A stretch of DNA of 64,000 bases from Lachnospiraceae bacterium. Its GTDB lineage: Bacteria > Bacillota_A > Clostridia > Lachnospirales > Lachnospiraceae. Location of the stretch: positions 1 through 64,000 of the forward strand of contig JAETQR010000020.1 in assembly GCA_021770615.1 (NCBI GenBank), in the 5' to 3' direction. This document shows positions 16,638 through 25,792 of this stretch, piece by piece (the first letter of the stretch is position 1; each line of letters begins with the position of its first letter). Both the position numbers and the translations under genes were made by a program. The notes below the pieces were generated by a model. The model ran no database searches, had not been told where the DNA came from, and worked only from the letters and a program-made list of their open reading frames with translations.

Positions 16638-19511
16638 TTACACTTTTACCCTCACCACTCTCGAAAATCTGCTGTAAACTTTCTTCTTTCCTTCCTTTTT
16701 ATATGTCCTGACCTTTACCCGGATCTCCTGTTTTTTTACCATATACCGGATCTTAAATTTCCCTTTGTATCTGGCAATCTTACTGGAAACAAGCTTTAAC
16801 TTTTTAAATTTCTTCTGTTTTCCAAGAGAAATATAAATATCTGCATTTTCCCCTGCATATTTCCTGAAAATAACAGTAATATAACGGACTTTCTCAAGCT
16901 TCCCTTTTTTTACAGATATTTCAGGGATGCGAAGACCGGAAATACGAACCGGGAACACACCGCTCTCCTCACCCTCGACTGCTTTATTTTCAAAAACACC
17001 CATAGCAGTTACCTTATAAAAATATTTTTTATTTTCACGGACATTCTTATCCGTACAGGTGAGGTGAGCTTTGCTTATCATCCGGATCAGCTTATACGTC
17101 CCATTCTCAGAAGACGCACGGTAGATCCGGTAACATTTTGCGCTTATATTACGCTGCCATGTAAGTTTTACATACCCTTCACTGGTCACATGGCCTCTGA
17201 CTCCCCCCACTCCTAACTCCTGACGGTATCTGGCGAGCCCTTTCGCCAGGCTGTTCCCCAACACCGGGGTAATGCCATCCGGCATCACGGCCGGCGAAGC
17301 CTGAAAACCCTCATCTGGCAGTACAGGTCCCGGAACTTCCGTCGGTTCTATCAGCGGTGATACCAGCGGGCTCTGTGATGGGTTGACTGACGTGACATCC
17401 GGTGATGATGTTGGTTTTACCGTCGGCGATATGTCTGGCGCGACATCCGGTGATGCCTCCGGTTTTATAAAATCCGGCAGCCAGAGAGGCGCATCCACTT
17501 TGTAAGGTTTTTCATCCATATACTGAATGGAGGCATAACAATCCACAAACCACCGGTTCGTATCATAATCGGGCTGTTCCGTCCTGGTTCTGTCCGGTAT
17601 CCGTATCCTGAGCAGCCAGAAATCCCATTTCCACCGGTTCTGCACAAATGCATACCGGGATATGCGGGAAACGGTATCCGGAACCGTAAATTCTGCGGCA
17701 GTCCCGGCACCACAACTCGTGACCCGGATCAGCTCTGTCTTATCTTTATTGTATAAAGCATTCCCCTTAACTGTAAAATAAGGATTCTCTCCCCGAAGTT
17801 CAATGCATTCCAATTCACTGATATCCGTAAATGCTTCCTCGTCGATCTCTTCTGTTTTGCTGCCCAATACAATTTTTTTCACAGTAGAGCCAAAACACCG
17901 CCCCTCCAATCGCTTCACCGTATCCGGAAGCACGACCGTGCTTGCCGCTCCCTCGTTAAACGCTTCATATCCCATTGTCTCTACCACATACTGCTTTTCA
18001 TCTTTCGTTACTTTTGCCGGAACCACGACGATGCCCTTAGAAAACTCTCCGGGATGCGTCCCCCCTGTATTCACATCCTTTACTACTGCCGTCATCGTAT
18101 CCGGATCCAATTTATACACGATACCATCCGGATCCGTATTTTCTTCATTTAATTCCACATAACGCTCCGAATAAACCTCTTCTTCCTGCACCAGTTTTGC
18201 CGGCAGGTTCTTATTATAAGTGACTTTCACATTCTCCGCATACCCGCACTCACTACAATAATTCCCTATCACCGCCCATGTATCAAAAGAAAAAAATGTC
18301 ACTTTTTCTAAATTATGTTCATGGCCCTCCAAAGAGGTAAAACCCACGTTATTCTCCACGACGTCCGCCGCTGCACTGTCAGGCTCTCCATATATATTTA
18401 CCGGCGTCCGGTAAAAACACTCTTCGCCGATCACTCCGACCCGCTCCGGGATATAAAGCTTCTGAAGGGAATCACAATATATAAATGCCTTCGCAGGAAG
18501 AGCGGTCATATCTTGCGGAATAATGACTGTCTTCAGGTTTTGGCATTCTCCCATATGATAACCTTCGCTCCCCTCCTCCATGCAAACTCCCTTTCCCATT
18601 ACGAGCGTCTCGATTCCGGAGCCCTTAAATACATCTGTCCCGAGCGTACACCCATCTGGTATGTACATACTTTTTAACGCCGGAGTTTCAGAAAATACTT
18701 CCTCCGCTATTCTCACATTTTCTTCGCCAATGATCACTTCTTCCAGAGAACCGCATCTTTTAAATCCCCCGCCAAATATTGCTTTTACCCGATTCAGATT
18801 GATCCTGCGTATATAGGAATCATAAAATGTATATGGATAAATCAATACGATATTATCATTCAGACGAACTTCCCCGATCTCCGCCCTGCAAAATGCCCAC
18901 TGTTCGATCATCTGGACACTCTCCGGAAGTACATAAGTATCCTCCGGCCCATATGTCTCATCGCAAAACCGGCAGAGTTCCTCACGGTCATAAGTGAAAA
19001 GGCTTCCTCTGTCGCTGACATACTTTTCATTTGCATAATGAACATAACTTGTCACCTTAAGATCCGATGAGCTAAAATCGACCGATGTTATATATTTTCC
19101 GATATAAAGGTGAATTCTTGCAATCTTATCACAATAGGCATAGAGCCTTATATGATTCACTACATATGTCTTTCCATTATAGATCACTTTATCCGGAGGC
19201 CTGAGGACAATATCACCCGGCGCATCGTCTATAAAGCCATACTGATCCCCCAGATAATATGACAGATTAACCCTGTCGATCTGCGCTGTCCCTGTTGCGC
19301 CATCGAAACGATAAACAAACCCTTTTTCATCCACCCACTCCTTATCATCACTCAGATACACAGGCAAAATAAGCTCATCCTCGTCATACCATACGTAATC
19401 CGAAGAAACAGGCTCTGCCGCCCTCCCTTCTTTTGCCCCGGGCCAGATCCCGATGCAAAAGGCAAAAAGCAGGATCACTGCCACTCTTTTTTTTATCCCT
19501 TTCCTGAGCAA
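16638..19511 (-). CDS. BspA-like LRR_5 surface protein with FN3 domain
   Basis: 957 aa. Signal peptide (about 1-31); two blocks of BspA/Treponema-type LRR_5 repeats (about 190-400 and 490-650, for example VVLPDTVKRLEGRCF and FTVPDTVSRISRYAF); a Pro/Ser/Thr linker (about 690-745, SPDVAPDISPTVKPTSS); a fibronectin type III domain (about 770-860, GYVKLTWQRNISAKCYRIYRA); and a basic beta-rich C-terminus (about 865-957). The start is TTG at 19511, with AAAGGAG 11 bases before it. It begins 17 bases after the 475-aa gene stops, so it is translated from that transcript. Surface binding role inferred from LRR_5 relatives; no anchor motif seen. Confidence 0.87.
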   Translation of the reverse strand: MLRKGIKKRVAVILLFAFCIGIWPGAKEGRAAEPVSSDYVWYDEDELILPVYLSDDKEWVDEKGFVYRFDGATGTAQIDRVNLSYYLGDQYGFIDDAPGDIVLRPPDKVIYNGKTYVVNHIRLYAYCDKIARIHLYIGKYITSVDFSSSDLKVTSYVHYANEKYVSDRGSLFTYDREELCRFCDETYGPEDTYVLPESVQMIEQWAFCRAEIGEVRLNDNIVLIYPYTFYDSYIRRINLNRVKAIFGGGFKRCGSLEEVIIGEENVRIAEEVFSETPALKSMYIPDGCTLGTDVFKGSGIETLVMGKGVCMEEGSEGYHMGECQNLKTVIIPQDMTALPAKAFIYCDSLQKLYIPERVGVIGEECFYRTPVNIYGEPDSAAADVVENNVGFTSLEGHEHNLEKVTFFSFDTWAVIGNYCSECGYAENVKVTYNKNLPAKLVQEEEVYSERYVELNEENTDPDGIVYKLDPDTMTAVVKDVNTGGTHPGEFSKGIVVVPAKVTKDEKQYVVETMGYEAFNEGAASTVVLPDTVKRLEGRCFGSTVKKIVLGSKTEEIDEEAFTDISELECIELRGENPYFTVKGNALYNKDKTELIRVTSCGAGTAAEFTVPDTVSRISRYAFVQNRWKWDFWLLRIRIPDRTRTEQPDYDTNRWFVDCYASIQYMDEKPYKVDAPLWLPDFIKPEASPDVAPDISPTVKPTSSPDVTSVNPSQSPLVSPLIEPTEVPGPVLPDEGFQASPAVMPDGITPVLGNSLAKGLARYRQELGVGGVRGHVTSEGYVKLTWQRNISAKCYRIYRASSENGTYKLIRMISKAHLTCTDKNVRENKKYFYKVTAMGVFENKAVEGEESGVFPVRISGLRIPEISVKKGKLEKVRYITVIFRKYAGENADIYISLGKQKKFKKLKLVSSKIARYKGKFKIRYMVKKQEIRVKVRTYKKEGKKKVYSRFSRVVRVKV

Positions 19512-19528
19512 CTTTCTTTCATCTCCTT

Positions 19529-20956
19529 TTATGCAAGTTCCAGCACATCCTCATATCCATACATTTCATCCTCCTGAAAACACGCCAGTAAAATCATATC
19601 AAACAGATATTTCTCATCCAGCGGAGCCATATTACAGGCGATCATCGTGGCATTTGCCAGATCACAGAAAGTCTTTTTTGCATCCGCCCGGCAGTATGGT
19701 TTTTCTGCCTCCTTACTTGCCTTCTGGTATCTTTGCTGCGCCACATATAAGATCATCGGCAGGAGGTCTTCGCGTTTCACGATCAAACGTCTGCGTTTTC
19801 CCTCTCTGTCAAATCTCTCCAGCCATTTCAATGCCTCCCCGGCATTTTTAATAGGAACTTCACTCCTGCTGTGCTGCCGGATCATATAAAGAATCTTTTC
19901 TGGACAGGGTTCTTCCTCCCTGAGCCCCCTGAGTTCCCACACCGCCTGTCTGATATGTATCCGCATCTCATTTCTTTCCGGAATATGAAACAGATCAGAA
20001 AGATGCTTGTCCGTTACATTCCGCACCATATACATCGGAGTTCTGTCCGGCTGCCGTATGTGCTCTTCTGAAACTGCAAATAATTCTGACATTAGTTTTG
20101 TATTCAGGCCATTTTCCGAATAGGCAAGATTCGCAAGTTCCACGATATTTTCCCCAAGATGCTCGGGAATCTTCCTCTTCTTTAACTTCCCATCCCATTT
20201 TATGTATCGCTTGATCTGTTCCCCCTCTTTGATCCCTGCGGCACATGTCCGCTTTTTCCGCCATGTGCTGTAACCGGTCTCAGATAACAGTAATTCAAGA
20301 CGCTTTTTTACATCTTCACGCATATATTCGATGATCTGTTCCCGGTATTTCCGCAGATATTCCTGCACGGTTTTACTATAGCCTTTAAATATTCCGGCAT
20401 TTTCCCACATCCAGTACATAAACTGCTCTTCTGAATATTGTTTCACGGACTCAAATTGGTGGAAAAGCCACTGTGTCTTTGATTCCTGACAGATTTCCAG
20501 CTGTGACTCAAGGTTTGCCTCATATTCCTGCACCATCTTTTCATACTTTTCATAACCCTGATGGTTTTCCAGACAATACATGGCGATCATTTCCGAATAA
20601 TCATTGATCTGAAATGAGGGCTCACAGATCCCCTGCATCAGATACTCCTCTGCCTGCTTTATATCAAGCTTTAAAGAAAAAGCAATCCGAAATACCTGCT
20701 CCCTTGAAGGGGTACTGAATCCACGGATCCCAAACCATTTGCGGATCGTCGGCAAAGAAGCGGGCCTCTCCCCGGCAATATTATGTAAAAACAGATGATA
20801 CGCATTTTTCCGCACGGTATATTCCTGATCCGGCTCTCCCTTTAATGTATATCCCATACGCCGGATGATAAAACGGTCAAAACGCATCAATGGCCTCTCT
20901 TTTAATTCTTTTTCAACGATATGGGAAAAACTTTGCTTTCTTTTGTCCTGACTCAT
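19529..20956 (-). CDS. HTH-like cytoplasmic protein of unknown function linked to surface LRR gene
   Basis: 475 aa, with no signal peptide or membrane segment and rich in charged helices. Residues about 60-115 (LPTIRKWFGI ... REQVFRIAFSLKLDIKQAEEYL) resemble a small XRE-like helix-turn-helix, and the rest looks all-alpha. I do not recognise a named family. It is the first gene of an operon with the secreted LRR_5 protein, next to the PASTA kinase, and its transcript starts from the shared MKKTE element. A regulatory or adaptor role, perhaps a kinase target, is an inference from context. The ribosome site GGAGGAGGAG lies 8 bases before the ATG. Confidence 0.75.
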   Translation of the reverse strand: MSQDKRKQSFSHIVEKELKERPLMRFDRFIIRRMGYTLKGEPDQEYTVRKNAYHLFLHNIAGERPASLPTIRKWFGIRGFSTPSREQVFRIAFSLKLDIKQAEEYLMQGICEPSFQINDYSEMIAMYCLENHQGYEKYEKMVQEYEANLESQLEICQESKTQWLFHQFESVKQYSEEQFMYWMWENAGIFKGYSKTVQEYLRKYREQIIEYMREDVKKRLELLLSETGYSTWRKKRTCAAGIKEGEQIKRYIKWDGKLKKRKIPEHLGENIVELANLAYSENGLNTKLMSELFAVSEEHIRQPDRTPMYMVRNVTDKHLSDLFHIPERNEMRIHIRQAVWELRGLREEEPCPEKILYMIRQHSRSEVPIKNAGEALKWLERFDREGKRRRLIVKREDLLPMILYVAQQRYQKASKEAEKPYCRADAKKTFCDLANATMIACNMAPLDEKYLFDMILLACFQEDEMYGYEDVLELA

Positions 20957-21020
20957 AAATCCGGCTCCTCCTCCATAATTTTTCTGGCAGTTCTCTTTTA
21001 TTCGCCATAAGCCCCCATAT

Positions 21021-21063
21021 AGTATATCCTAAAACAGTCGGAAAAGTTTTCCGTTTTTTTCAC
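21021..21063 (-). promoter_or_regulatory. Shared MKKTE element, copy 3
   Basis: On the minus strand GTGAAAAAAACGGAAAA then CTTTTCCG, so the inverted repeat is two bases wider, followed by TATACT (21021-21026). The ORF from GTG 21063 gives 21 residues starting MKKTE and stops at 20998. It lies about 65-107 bases upstream of the 475-aa gene. Confidence 0.62.
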
Positions 21064-21075
21064 TTTTGGTAATTT

Positions 21076-22824
21076 TTACCTTATGGTCCCGGCAAAGTCT
21101 GCTCCCTTGTTTTGATTCTTACCGCTTCCCGGATTCCTGCCACCGGAATCCGGACTCTGTTTGGATGAGGGCGCAGGTGTAGCCGGCACAACCGGCCTTC
21201 CCTTACTCACAGTGATCGTTATCACCGTATCCTCTGCTACTTTTTTCCCGGCACGAACATCCTGCGACAATACGGTTCCTTCTGCCTCCCCACTTTCAAT
21301 CCGCCTGGTCTGGCATCGAAACCCTTTTTCTTTTATCTTCTGTTTCGCCTCATTTTCACTCATACCAGTGAGCGTTGGCACCGTTCGCTTTTTCTTTCCC
21401 CTGCTGACGGTAAGGGTAAGCTGTACCTCCTCTCCCGCTGACATCTTCTCCCCTTCCTCAATGCTCTGAGAAATGATCTTCCCTTTTTTCACCTCATCAG
21501 AATATTTTTCTTTCCACGTTGTTTTGATCCGCTCCCCATATCCAGCCAGTTTTTCTTGTGCTTCCCCTTTTTCAAGACCCTCTAACCGGATCATTTCCAA
21601 CTCCGTCTTCTCCACAGGATCCGGAATCTGCCCTGTCGTCTTCTCCTGCTCCTCCGGCGTCGTATCCTCTTCCAATACAGCAGTTCCTGTTACAGCCTGT
21701 TTTATCTTTGATACCTCTTCCGCCCTTGTATCCTTTTGCAAAAACCGGACAAATCCAAAAACTGCTCCTGCCATGACCAAAAGCAGAATTGCAGCTGCTA
21801 TGTACCCTTGTCTTTTCAATTTCCTGCTACGAACCGGATATTCCTCCTCTTCAAACAGCGCCCCATACAATTCTCCGATATTCTGCCAACGGTTTTTCGC
21901 TGCTACCGCAAGGCCTTTCATGATGGCTTTCCGCTGCCTCACCGAAATATCCAATTCCTTCATCGTAACCAGGGATGGCATATCATCCCCGAGCGCACGG
22001 ATCACGGAATCGACCGGGGCCGTCCCTGTCATCATAAAATATATGGTAGCACAAATGGAATACACATCCGTATATGCTCCCCATCTGCCCTTATACCGGT
22101 ACTGTTCCTCCGGAGAAAAACCACGTTTAAACATAACCGTCATTGTCTTTGTATTGTCGATATTTCTCATTCTGGCCGCACCAAAATCAATAAGAATAAG
22201 ATTCCCATCCTTTTTTATCATCAGATTATCCGGGCTGATATCGCGGTGAACGATGCCCGTATTATGTACCTGCTCGAGCGCCTGAAGGACCGGCCGGATC
22301 TTTTCCAATACCTCTCCCGCCCGCATTTTCCCATTCCGGCTGACATATTCTTTCACACTGATCCCATCAATATACTGCATGACAAGATATGCTGTATTAT
22401 TTTCATAAAAAAAATCCCGGACTGAGACAATTCCCTTCACCTGATTAAAGCGTGACAAGCATTTCGCCTCTTGCAGAAATTTTTTTAAATAGTTATCATA
22501 ATCCTTCTTTTTTTCATTTTCATACAGATATACACTATTATCCGAACCACAGATCACGTCCCGGCTGACCATATCACTTGGAAAATATTCTTTTATGGCC
22601 ACGGGAATATTCATATACTTGTCCCACCCCATATAGGTGATCCCGAAACTTCCCTCCCCAAGAACTTTGCCGGTCACATACCGCCCGGCAAGATCTGTCC
22701 CCGGCATCAGACAACGCGGGATCGGACTGTATTCTTCCTGCTTCAGACCACAAAAAGAACAGCCGCCTTCCTGATCCAGCGGCCGCATGCACCCGATACA
22801 AAGATTGTGACCATTTATATACAT
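21076..22824 (-). CDS. Membrane Ser/Thr protein kinase with zinc ribbon and PASTA domains
   Basis: 582 aa from the ATG at 22824 (GAGGG 8 bases before it). A Cys4 zinc ribbon (Cys9, Cys12, Cys22, Cys25) precedes a complete Hanks-type kinase: GEGSFG loop 56-61, Lys78 in VAIK, HRDISPDN at 193-200 and DFG 213-215. A transmembrane helix (about 340-360), an acidic linker, two PASTA domains outside (about 408-475 and 480-541) and a disordered Pro/Ser/Gly tail follow. PASTA domains bind peptidoglycan fragments, so the protein can report wall state to the cytoplasm. The usual partner phosphatase is not adjacent. It lies in a cluster of surface protein genes. The N-terminal zinc ribbon is uncommon among PrkC-type kinases. 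Confidence 0.92.
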   Translation of the reverse strand: MYINGHNLCIGCMRPLDQEGGCSFCGLKQEEYSPIPRCLMPGTDLAGRYVTGKVLGEGSFGITYMGWDKYMNIPVAIKEYFPSDMVSRDVICGSDNSVYLYENEKKKDYDNYLKKFLQEAKCLSRFNQVKGIVSVRDFFYENNTAYLVMQYIDGISVKEYVSRNGKMRAGEVLEKIRPVLQALEQVHNTGIVHRDISPDNLMIKKDGNLILIDFGAARMRNIDNTKTMTVMFKRGFSPEEQYRYKGRWGAYTDVYSICATIYFMMTGTAPVDSVIRALGDDMPSLVTMKELDISVRQRKAIMKGLAVAAKNRWQNIGELYGALFEEEEYPVRSRKLKRQGYIAAAILLLVMAGAVFGFVRFLQKDTRAEEVSKIKQAVTGTAVLEEDTTPEEQEKTTGQIPDPVEKTELEMIRLEGLEKGEAQEKLAGYGERIKTTWKEKYSDEVKKGKIISQSIEEGEKMSAGEEVQLTLTVSRGKKKRTVPTLTGMSENEAKQKIKEKGFRCQTRRIESGEAEGTVLSQDVRAGKKVAEDTVITITVSKGRPVVPATPAPSSKQSPDSGGRNPGSGKNQNKGADFAGTIR

Positions 22825-23144
22825 TGGGAAATCCCTCGTCTCAAAATATTCTATTATTAATAATACACCAGAATGTTGTATTTTTCTACTCTTAATTTTA
22901 TCCAGTGGCCGATTTCCCACAGTGACGTATGCCAGTAATAATTTTCACAATGTCTTCGTTTTATATACCCATTTCTTTCTATCTACCATGAAACCCTCCC
23001 TCCTTACTCTCCAAAATCTGCTTTTTTTGCTTTTTGGGGAATAGTATATTATATACCCTTTTATTTTTGTCACGAATTTCTATTTATTCCCCTTTGATTT
23101 CCGTATTGTATTTTCCGCAATTTAACCTACGCATGTCACGCCGG
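22825..23144. other. 320-base interval without a convincing gene
   Basis: AT-rich. It contains the unresolved kinase promoter. On the minus strand a very strong ribosome site, AAGGAGGGAGGG, stands before an ATG at 22989 that opens only 14 codons (stop at 22945). This could be a leader peptide or the remnant of a gene. No other support is seen. Confidence 0.4.
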
Positions 23145-23474
23145 CTAATTGTATTTCTGCTGCATCATATATACCATACAAAGATTTATAACGATTCCAA
23201 CCCCGAGAACACAATAAACTGCTCTTAATATACAACGGTTTTCTATCCTTGATATAAACTTGATTTCTAACCAGATCAAACTCATATAAAATAAAAAATA
23301 AATTCTCGTCCCGGACGCCAGCATTGTCGGTGAAAAAATCAGCGCAAACCGGGAAGCCAATCCTCCCATATAAATTCCAATCTGACAAATTCGTTCTGTC
23401 TTTTGCTGGTACAAAAAGGATAATCCCCATAATACTCCAACCAAATAAATACGGAATTTTTCCGTTTTTTTCAC
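23145..23474 (-). CDS. Small polytopic membrane protein fused to the MKKTE element
   Basis: 109 aa from a GTG at 23474. After MKKTEKFR come three or four hydrophobic segments (about 9-23, 32-55, 58-73, 83-102), so the product is an integral membrane protein of unknown family. There is no ribosome site before the GTG. Translation could instead begin inside, for example at ATG codon 36. The first eight codons are the same DNA as the element placed ahead of three neighbouring operons, so the coding start and the promoter element may coincide here by accident. A 102-aa ORF in another frame (23122-23430) is less hydrophobic and less likely. Confidence 0.45.
   Translation of the reverse strand: MKKTEKFRIYLVGVLWGLSFLYQQKTERICQIGIYMGGLASRFALIFSPTMLASGTRIYFLFYMSLIWLEIKFISRIENRCILRAVYCVLGVGIVINLCMVYMMQQKYN
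23429..23474 (-). promoter_or_regulatory. Shared MKKTE element, copy 4
   Basis: On the minus strand GTGAAAAAAACGGAAAA then TTCCG, with TATTAT at 23429-23434. The same 5-6 bp inverted repeat is present (23452-23464). Here the element overlaps the start of the 109-aa ORF instead of lying free upstream. Confidence 0.55.
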
Positions 23475-23491
23475 TTTGTCATAAGTAGATG

Positions 23492-23547
23492 TTGACTATT
23501 TCGCCTGTTTTCGGCTATAATATATATATTTCATATTTTAGCCGAAA
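23492..23547 (+). promoter_or_regulatory. Strong promoter with inverted-repeat operator before DUF4143 ATPase
   Basis: TTGACT (23492-23497), an 18-base spacer and TATAAT (23516-23521). A perfect 9-bp inverted repeat TTTCGGCTA / TAGCCGAAA (23509-23517 and 23539-23547) covers the -10 box and initial transcribed region. It may be an operator or a 5' RNA hairpin just ahead of the ribosome site AGGAGGG. Confidence 0.72.
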
Positions 23548-23565
23548 TTTTAGGAGGGATGTTTC

Positions 23566-24795
23566 ATGGCATACATGACAAGACACATAGAAACCCGGAT
23601 ACTGGAACTAAGCAGATCCTGGCCCGCTATTTTACTTACCGGTCCAAGACAGGCAGGAAAAACAACGATGCTGCAAAAGCTGGCTGAACAAGAAAATACC
23701 GACCGGAAATATGTCACACTGGATGATCTGACCTTGAGAGATCTGGCAAAAAATGATCCCAAAATGTTTTTACAGATTTATTCTCCGCCAATATTGATCG
23801 ACGAGATTCAATATGCGCCGGAATTATTCTCATATATCAAAATCCATATTGATACATTTCACAATCCCGGTGATTTCTGGCTTACCGGTTCCCAAATCTT
23901 CCGGTTGATGCAGGGTGTACAGGAATCCCTCTCTGGCCGGGTAGCTCTCCTGCATCTGTCACCTCTGTCCCAGCGGGAAATAATCAACACAGAAGGGATG
24001 CCTTTTACTACAGATTTTGATATTCTGAATACCCAGATAAAAAAAATCAGTCCACTCACTACTCCGGAACTGTTTAAACGCCTCTGGTATGGCTGTATGC
24101 CCGGTCTTATAAGCGGGCAGTATGACAATCGCAATATCTATTATTCTTCATACCTGTCCACTTATATCGAACGGGATATATGGGAACTTTCTGGCACAAT
24201 AGATGCACTGAAATTCTCCCGCTTTATTACTGCTGCCGCTGCAAGAACCTCACAACTTGTGAATTATAAAGCAATGGCTGACGATGCAGATATCGACCAG
24301 GTTACTGCAAAATCATGGCTGACGATATTAGAAACGCTCGGTATTGTCTTCTTACTGCATCCTTTTTCCAATAACGTACTCAAACGCACAATTAAAACAC
24401 CTAAATTATATTTTTATGATACCGGTCTTGTCTGCTATCTGACCCGGTGGTCATCACCAGAGGTCGCTGAAAACGGTGCCATGAGCGGCGCCTTACTTGA
24501 AAATTTTACCGTCTCGGAAATTATGAAAAGTTACCAGAACGCCGGACTTGAACCATTTATTCATTATTATCGTGATAAAGATTCCAGAGAAATTGATGTT
24601 CTCCTTGAACAAGACGGTAAGCTCTGTCCATTGGAGATTAAAAAAACTGCCATGCCTGACAAACGCCTTATACATGCCTTTCGCGTGATCGACAAATCCC
24701 CACTCAAACCTGGAACAGGCGCTGTCCTCTGCATGGCAGATACTCTGGGTGCTTTTGACAGCCAGAATTTAATTGTGCCGATTTGGGGGATTTAA
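23566..24795 (+). CDS. AAA_14/DUF4143 ATPase
   Basis: 409 aa. Walker A GPRQAGKTT (26-34), Walker B ILIDEIQYAP (about 76-85), sensor region WLTGSQ, and a C-terminal DUF4143 domain with a restriction-endonuclease-like fold (about 210-400, DSREIDVLLEQDGKLCPLEIKKT). These ATPases are frequent in anaerobes, often carried near mobile or defence genes, and their cellular role is not settled. The ATG lies 8 bases after AGGAGGG. It is a single-gene unit with a strong, apparently controlled promoter. A second, more distant family member lies at 28918-30108. Confidence 0.88.
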   Translation: MAYMTRHIETRILELSRSWPAILLTGPRQAGKTTMLQKLAEQENTDRKYVTLDDLTLRDLAKNDPKMFLQIYSPPILIDEIQYAPELFSYIKIHIDTFHNPGDFWLTGSQIFRLMQGVQESLSGRVALLHLSPLSQREIINTEGMPFTTDFDILNTQIKKISPLTTPELFKRLWYGCMPGLISGQYDNRNIYYSSYLSTYIERDIWELSGTIDALKFSRFITAAAARTSQLVNYKAMADDADIDQVTAKSWLTILETLGIVFLLHPFSNNVLKRTIKTPKLYFYDTGLVCYLTRWSSPEVAENGAMSGALLENFTVSEIMKSYQNAGLEPFIHYYRDKDSREIDVLLEQDGKLCPLEIKKTAMPDKRLIHAFRVIDKSPLKPGTGAVLCMADTLGAFDSQNLIVPIWGI

Positions 24796-24875
24796 AGCAT
24801 TATATCTGGATAACGATAAAGTATACCTGACAGACATCCTATACCCTCACTTTTATCACAACTAGTATAATCCTT

Positions 24876-25757
24876 TTACCGATCATACAGGTGCAAAGAA
24901 CCAAAGCGGTCCAAATAGCGTTCAGCGCCCTCCCAGACAACGACATCAGATTTACGGGTGGCCTCTGACAGAGAAAACTGCCAGACACCTGTATATTTTG
25001 CCGCCTTAAAGTACCGGCCTCCAAGCTCCGCTATTCGTTTTCCAAAAGAATCTCCCACGACATACAACCTTTTCTTACTCTTTTCGCTCGCTTTCACTTT
25101 TCCCTTTAAACCATATATCGTATCAATACAGTACTTGGAAGTCTGTCCCAAAAATTTTGCCAAATCACCGGCTTTTTTTGACTTTTTCTTAAATTTCTGA
25201 TCATCAATATCGGTGTAATCACCTGTCAGTTCCCGCCGGAGTACCTGCACACCGACAAACAATCCTTTCATATTCCAGTGTGTATCCGTCTGATACCAGA
25301 TCTGATGATTTTTCTTTGCTTCCAGAAACTCTTTCTTTGGATAGACAATCGTTAAATTTGTATTTTTTTGTAAATATTCTACCAGCTGGTCAGCACGCGT
25401 CACGGTAGACTTTCGCTTGATTTTCTTTGGCATATATTCAGGGTATATTACCTCCTTGCTCGGAATAATGCACACAACAAATTCCGCTCCTCTTTTTTCC
25501 ACAGCGGCTTTCATCTTTAACAGATTATTTTTGATCCGCTTCATCGCAGCTTTCGAGTAATGGTTTCCGCCGATGTATTCCGGAATCGAACAACCATCCT
25601 GTTCATTTTGATAAAACAACCAGTTCTTTTGTCCTTTGAGGACTTGCCCTGCCGTACTGGCGGCTTTAGAACCTGTTGCGGGCTGACTGTATTGGATACC
25701 AGCCAGACAAAGTATCAGTGCTGCCAGAATGAGCAGCCATTTTTTTGAATTTTTCAT
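24876..25757 (-). CDS. DHHW/AlgX-like SGNH acyltransferase-type protein (paralogue 1)
   Basis: 293 aa. Signal anchor (about 7-25), then an AlgX/AlgJ-like domain: NWLFYQNEQDG at the start, catalytic QTDTHWNMKG with Asp158 and His160, and the Ser block VVGDSFGKR (235-241). Members act outside the membrane as SGNH-like O-acetyltransferases with an MBOAT partner. No MBOAT gene is adjacent; the nearest is at 7983-9389, which already has its own partner. It is 35 bases behind a close paralogue, so the pair is an operon. The domain is compact and ends right after the last conserved block (WEGAERYLDR). Confidence 0.85.
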   Translation of the reverse strand: MKNSKKWLLILAALILCLAGIQYSQPATGSKAASTAGQVLKGQKNWLFYQNEQDGCSIPEYIGGNHYSKAAMKRIKNNLLKMKAAVEKRGAEFVVCIIPSKEVIYPEYMPKKIKRKSTVTRADQLVEYLQKNTNLTIVYPKKEFLEAKKNHQIWYQTDTHWNMKGLFVGVQVLRRELTGDYTDIDDQKFKKKSKKAGDLAKFLGQTSKYCIDTIYGLKGKVKASEKSKKRLYVVGDSFGKRIAELGGRYFKAAKYTGVWQFSLSEATRKSDVVVWEGAERYLDRFGSLHLYDR

Positions 25758-25792
25758 CGTTTCCTCCTCATTTTTGTTTTATAAAACAAGCC

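Noticed and set aside
22945..22989. 14-codon ORF with a very strong ribosome site
   Set aside because: Too short to call a gene; kept only as a note in the interval description.
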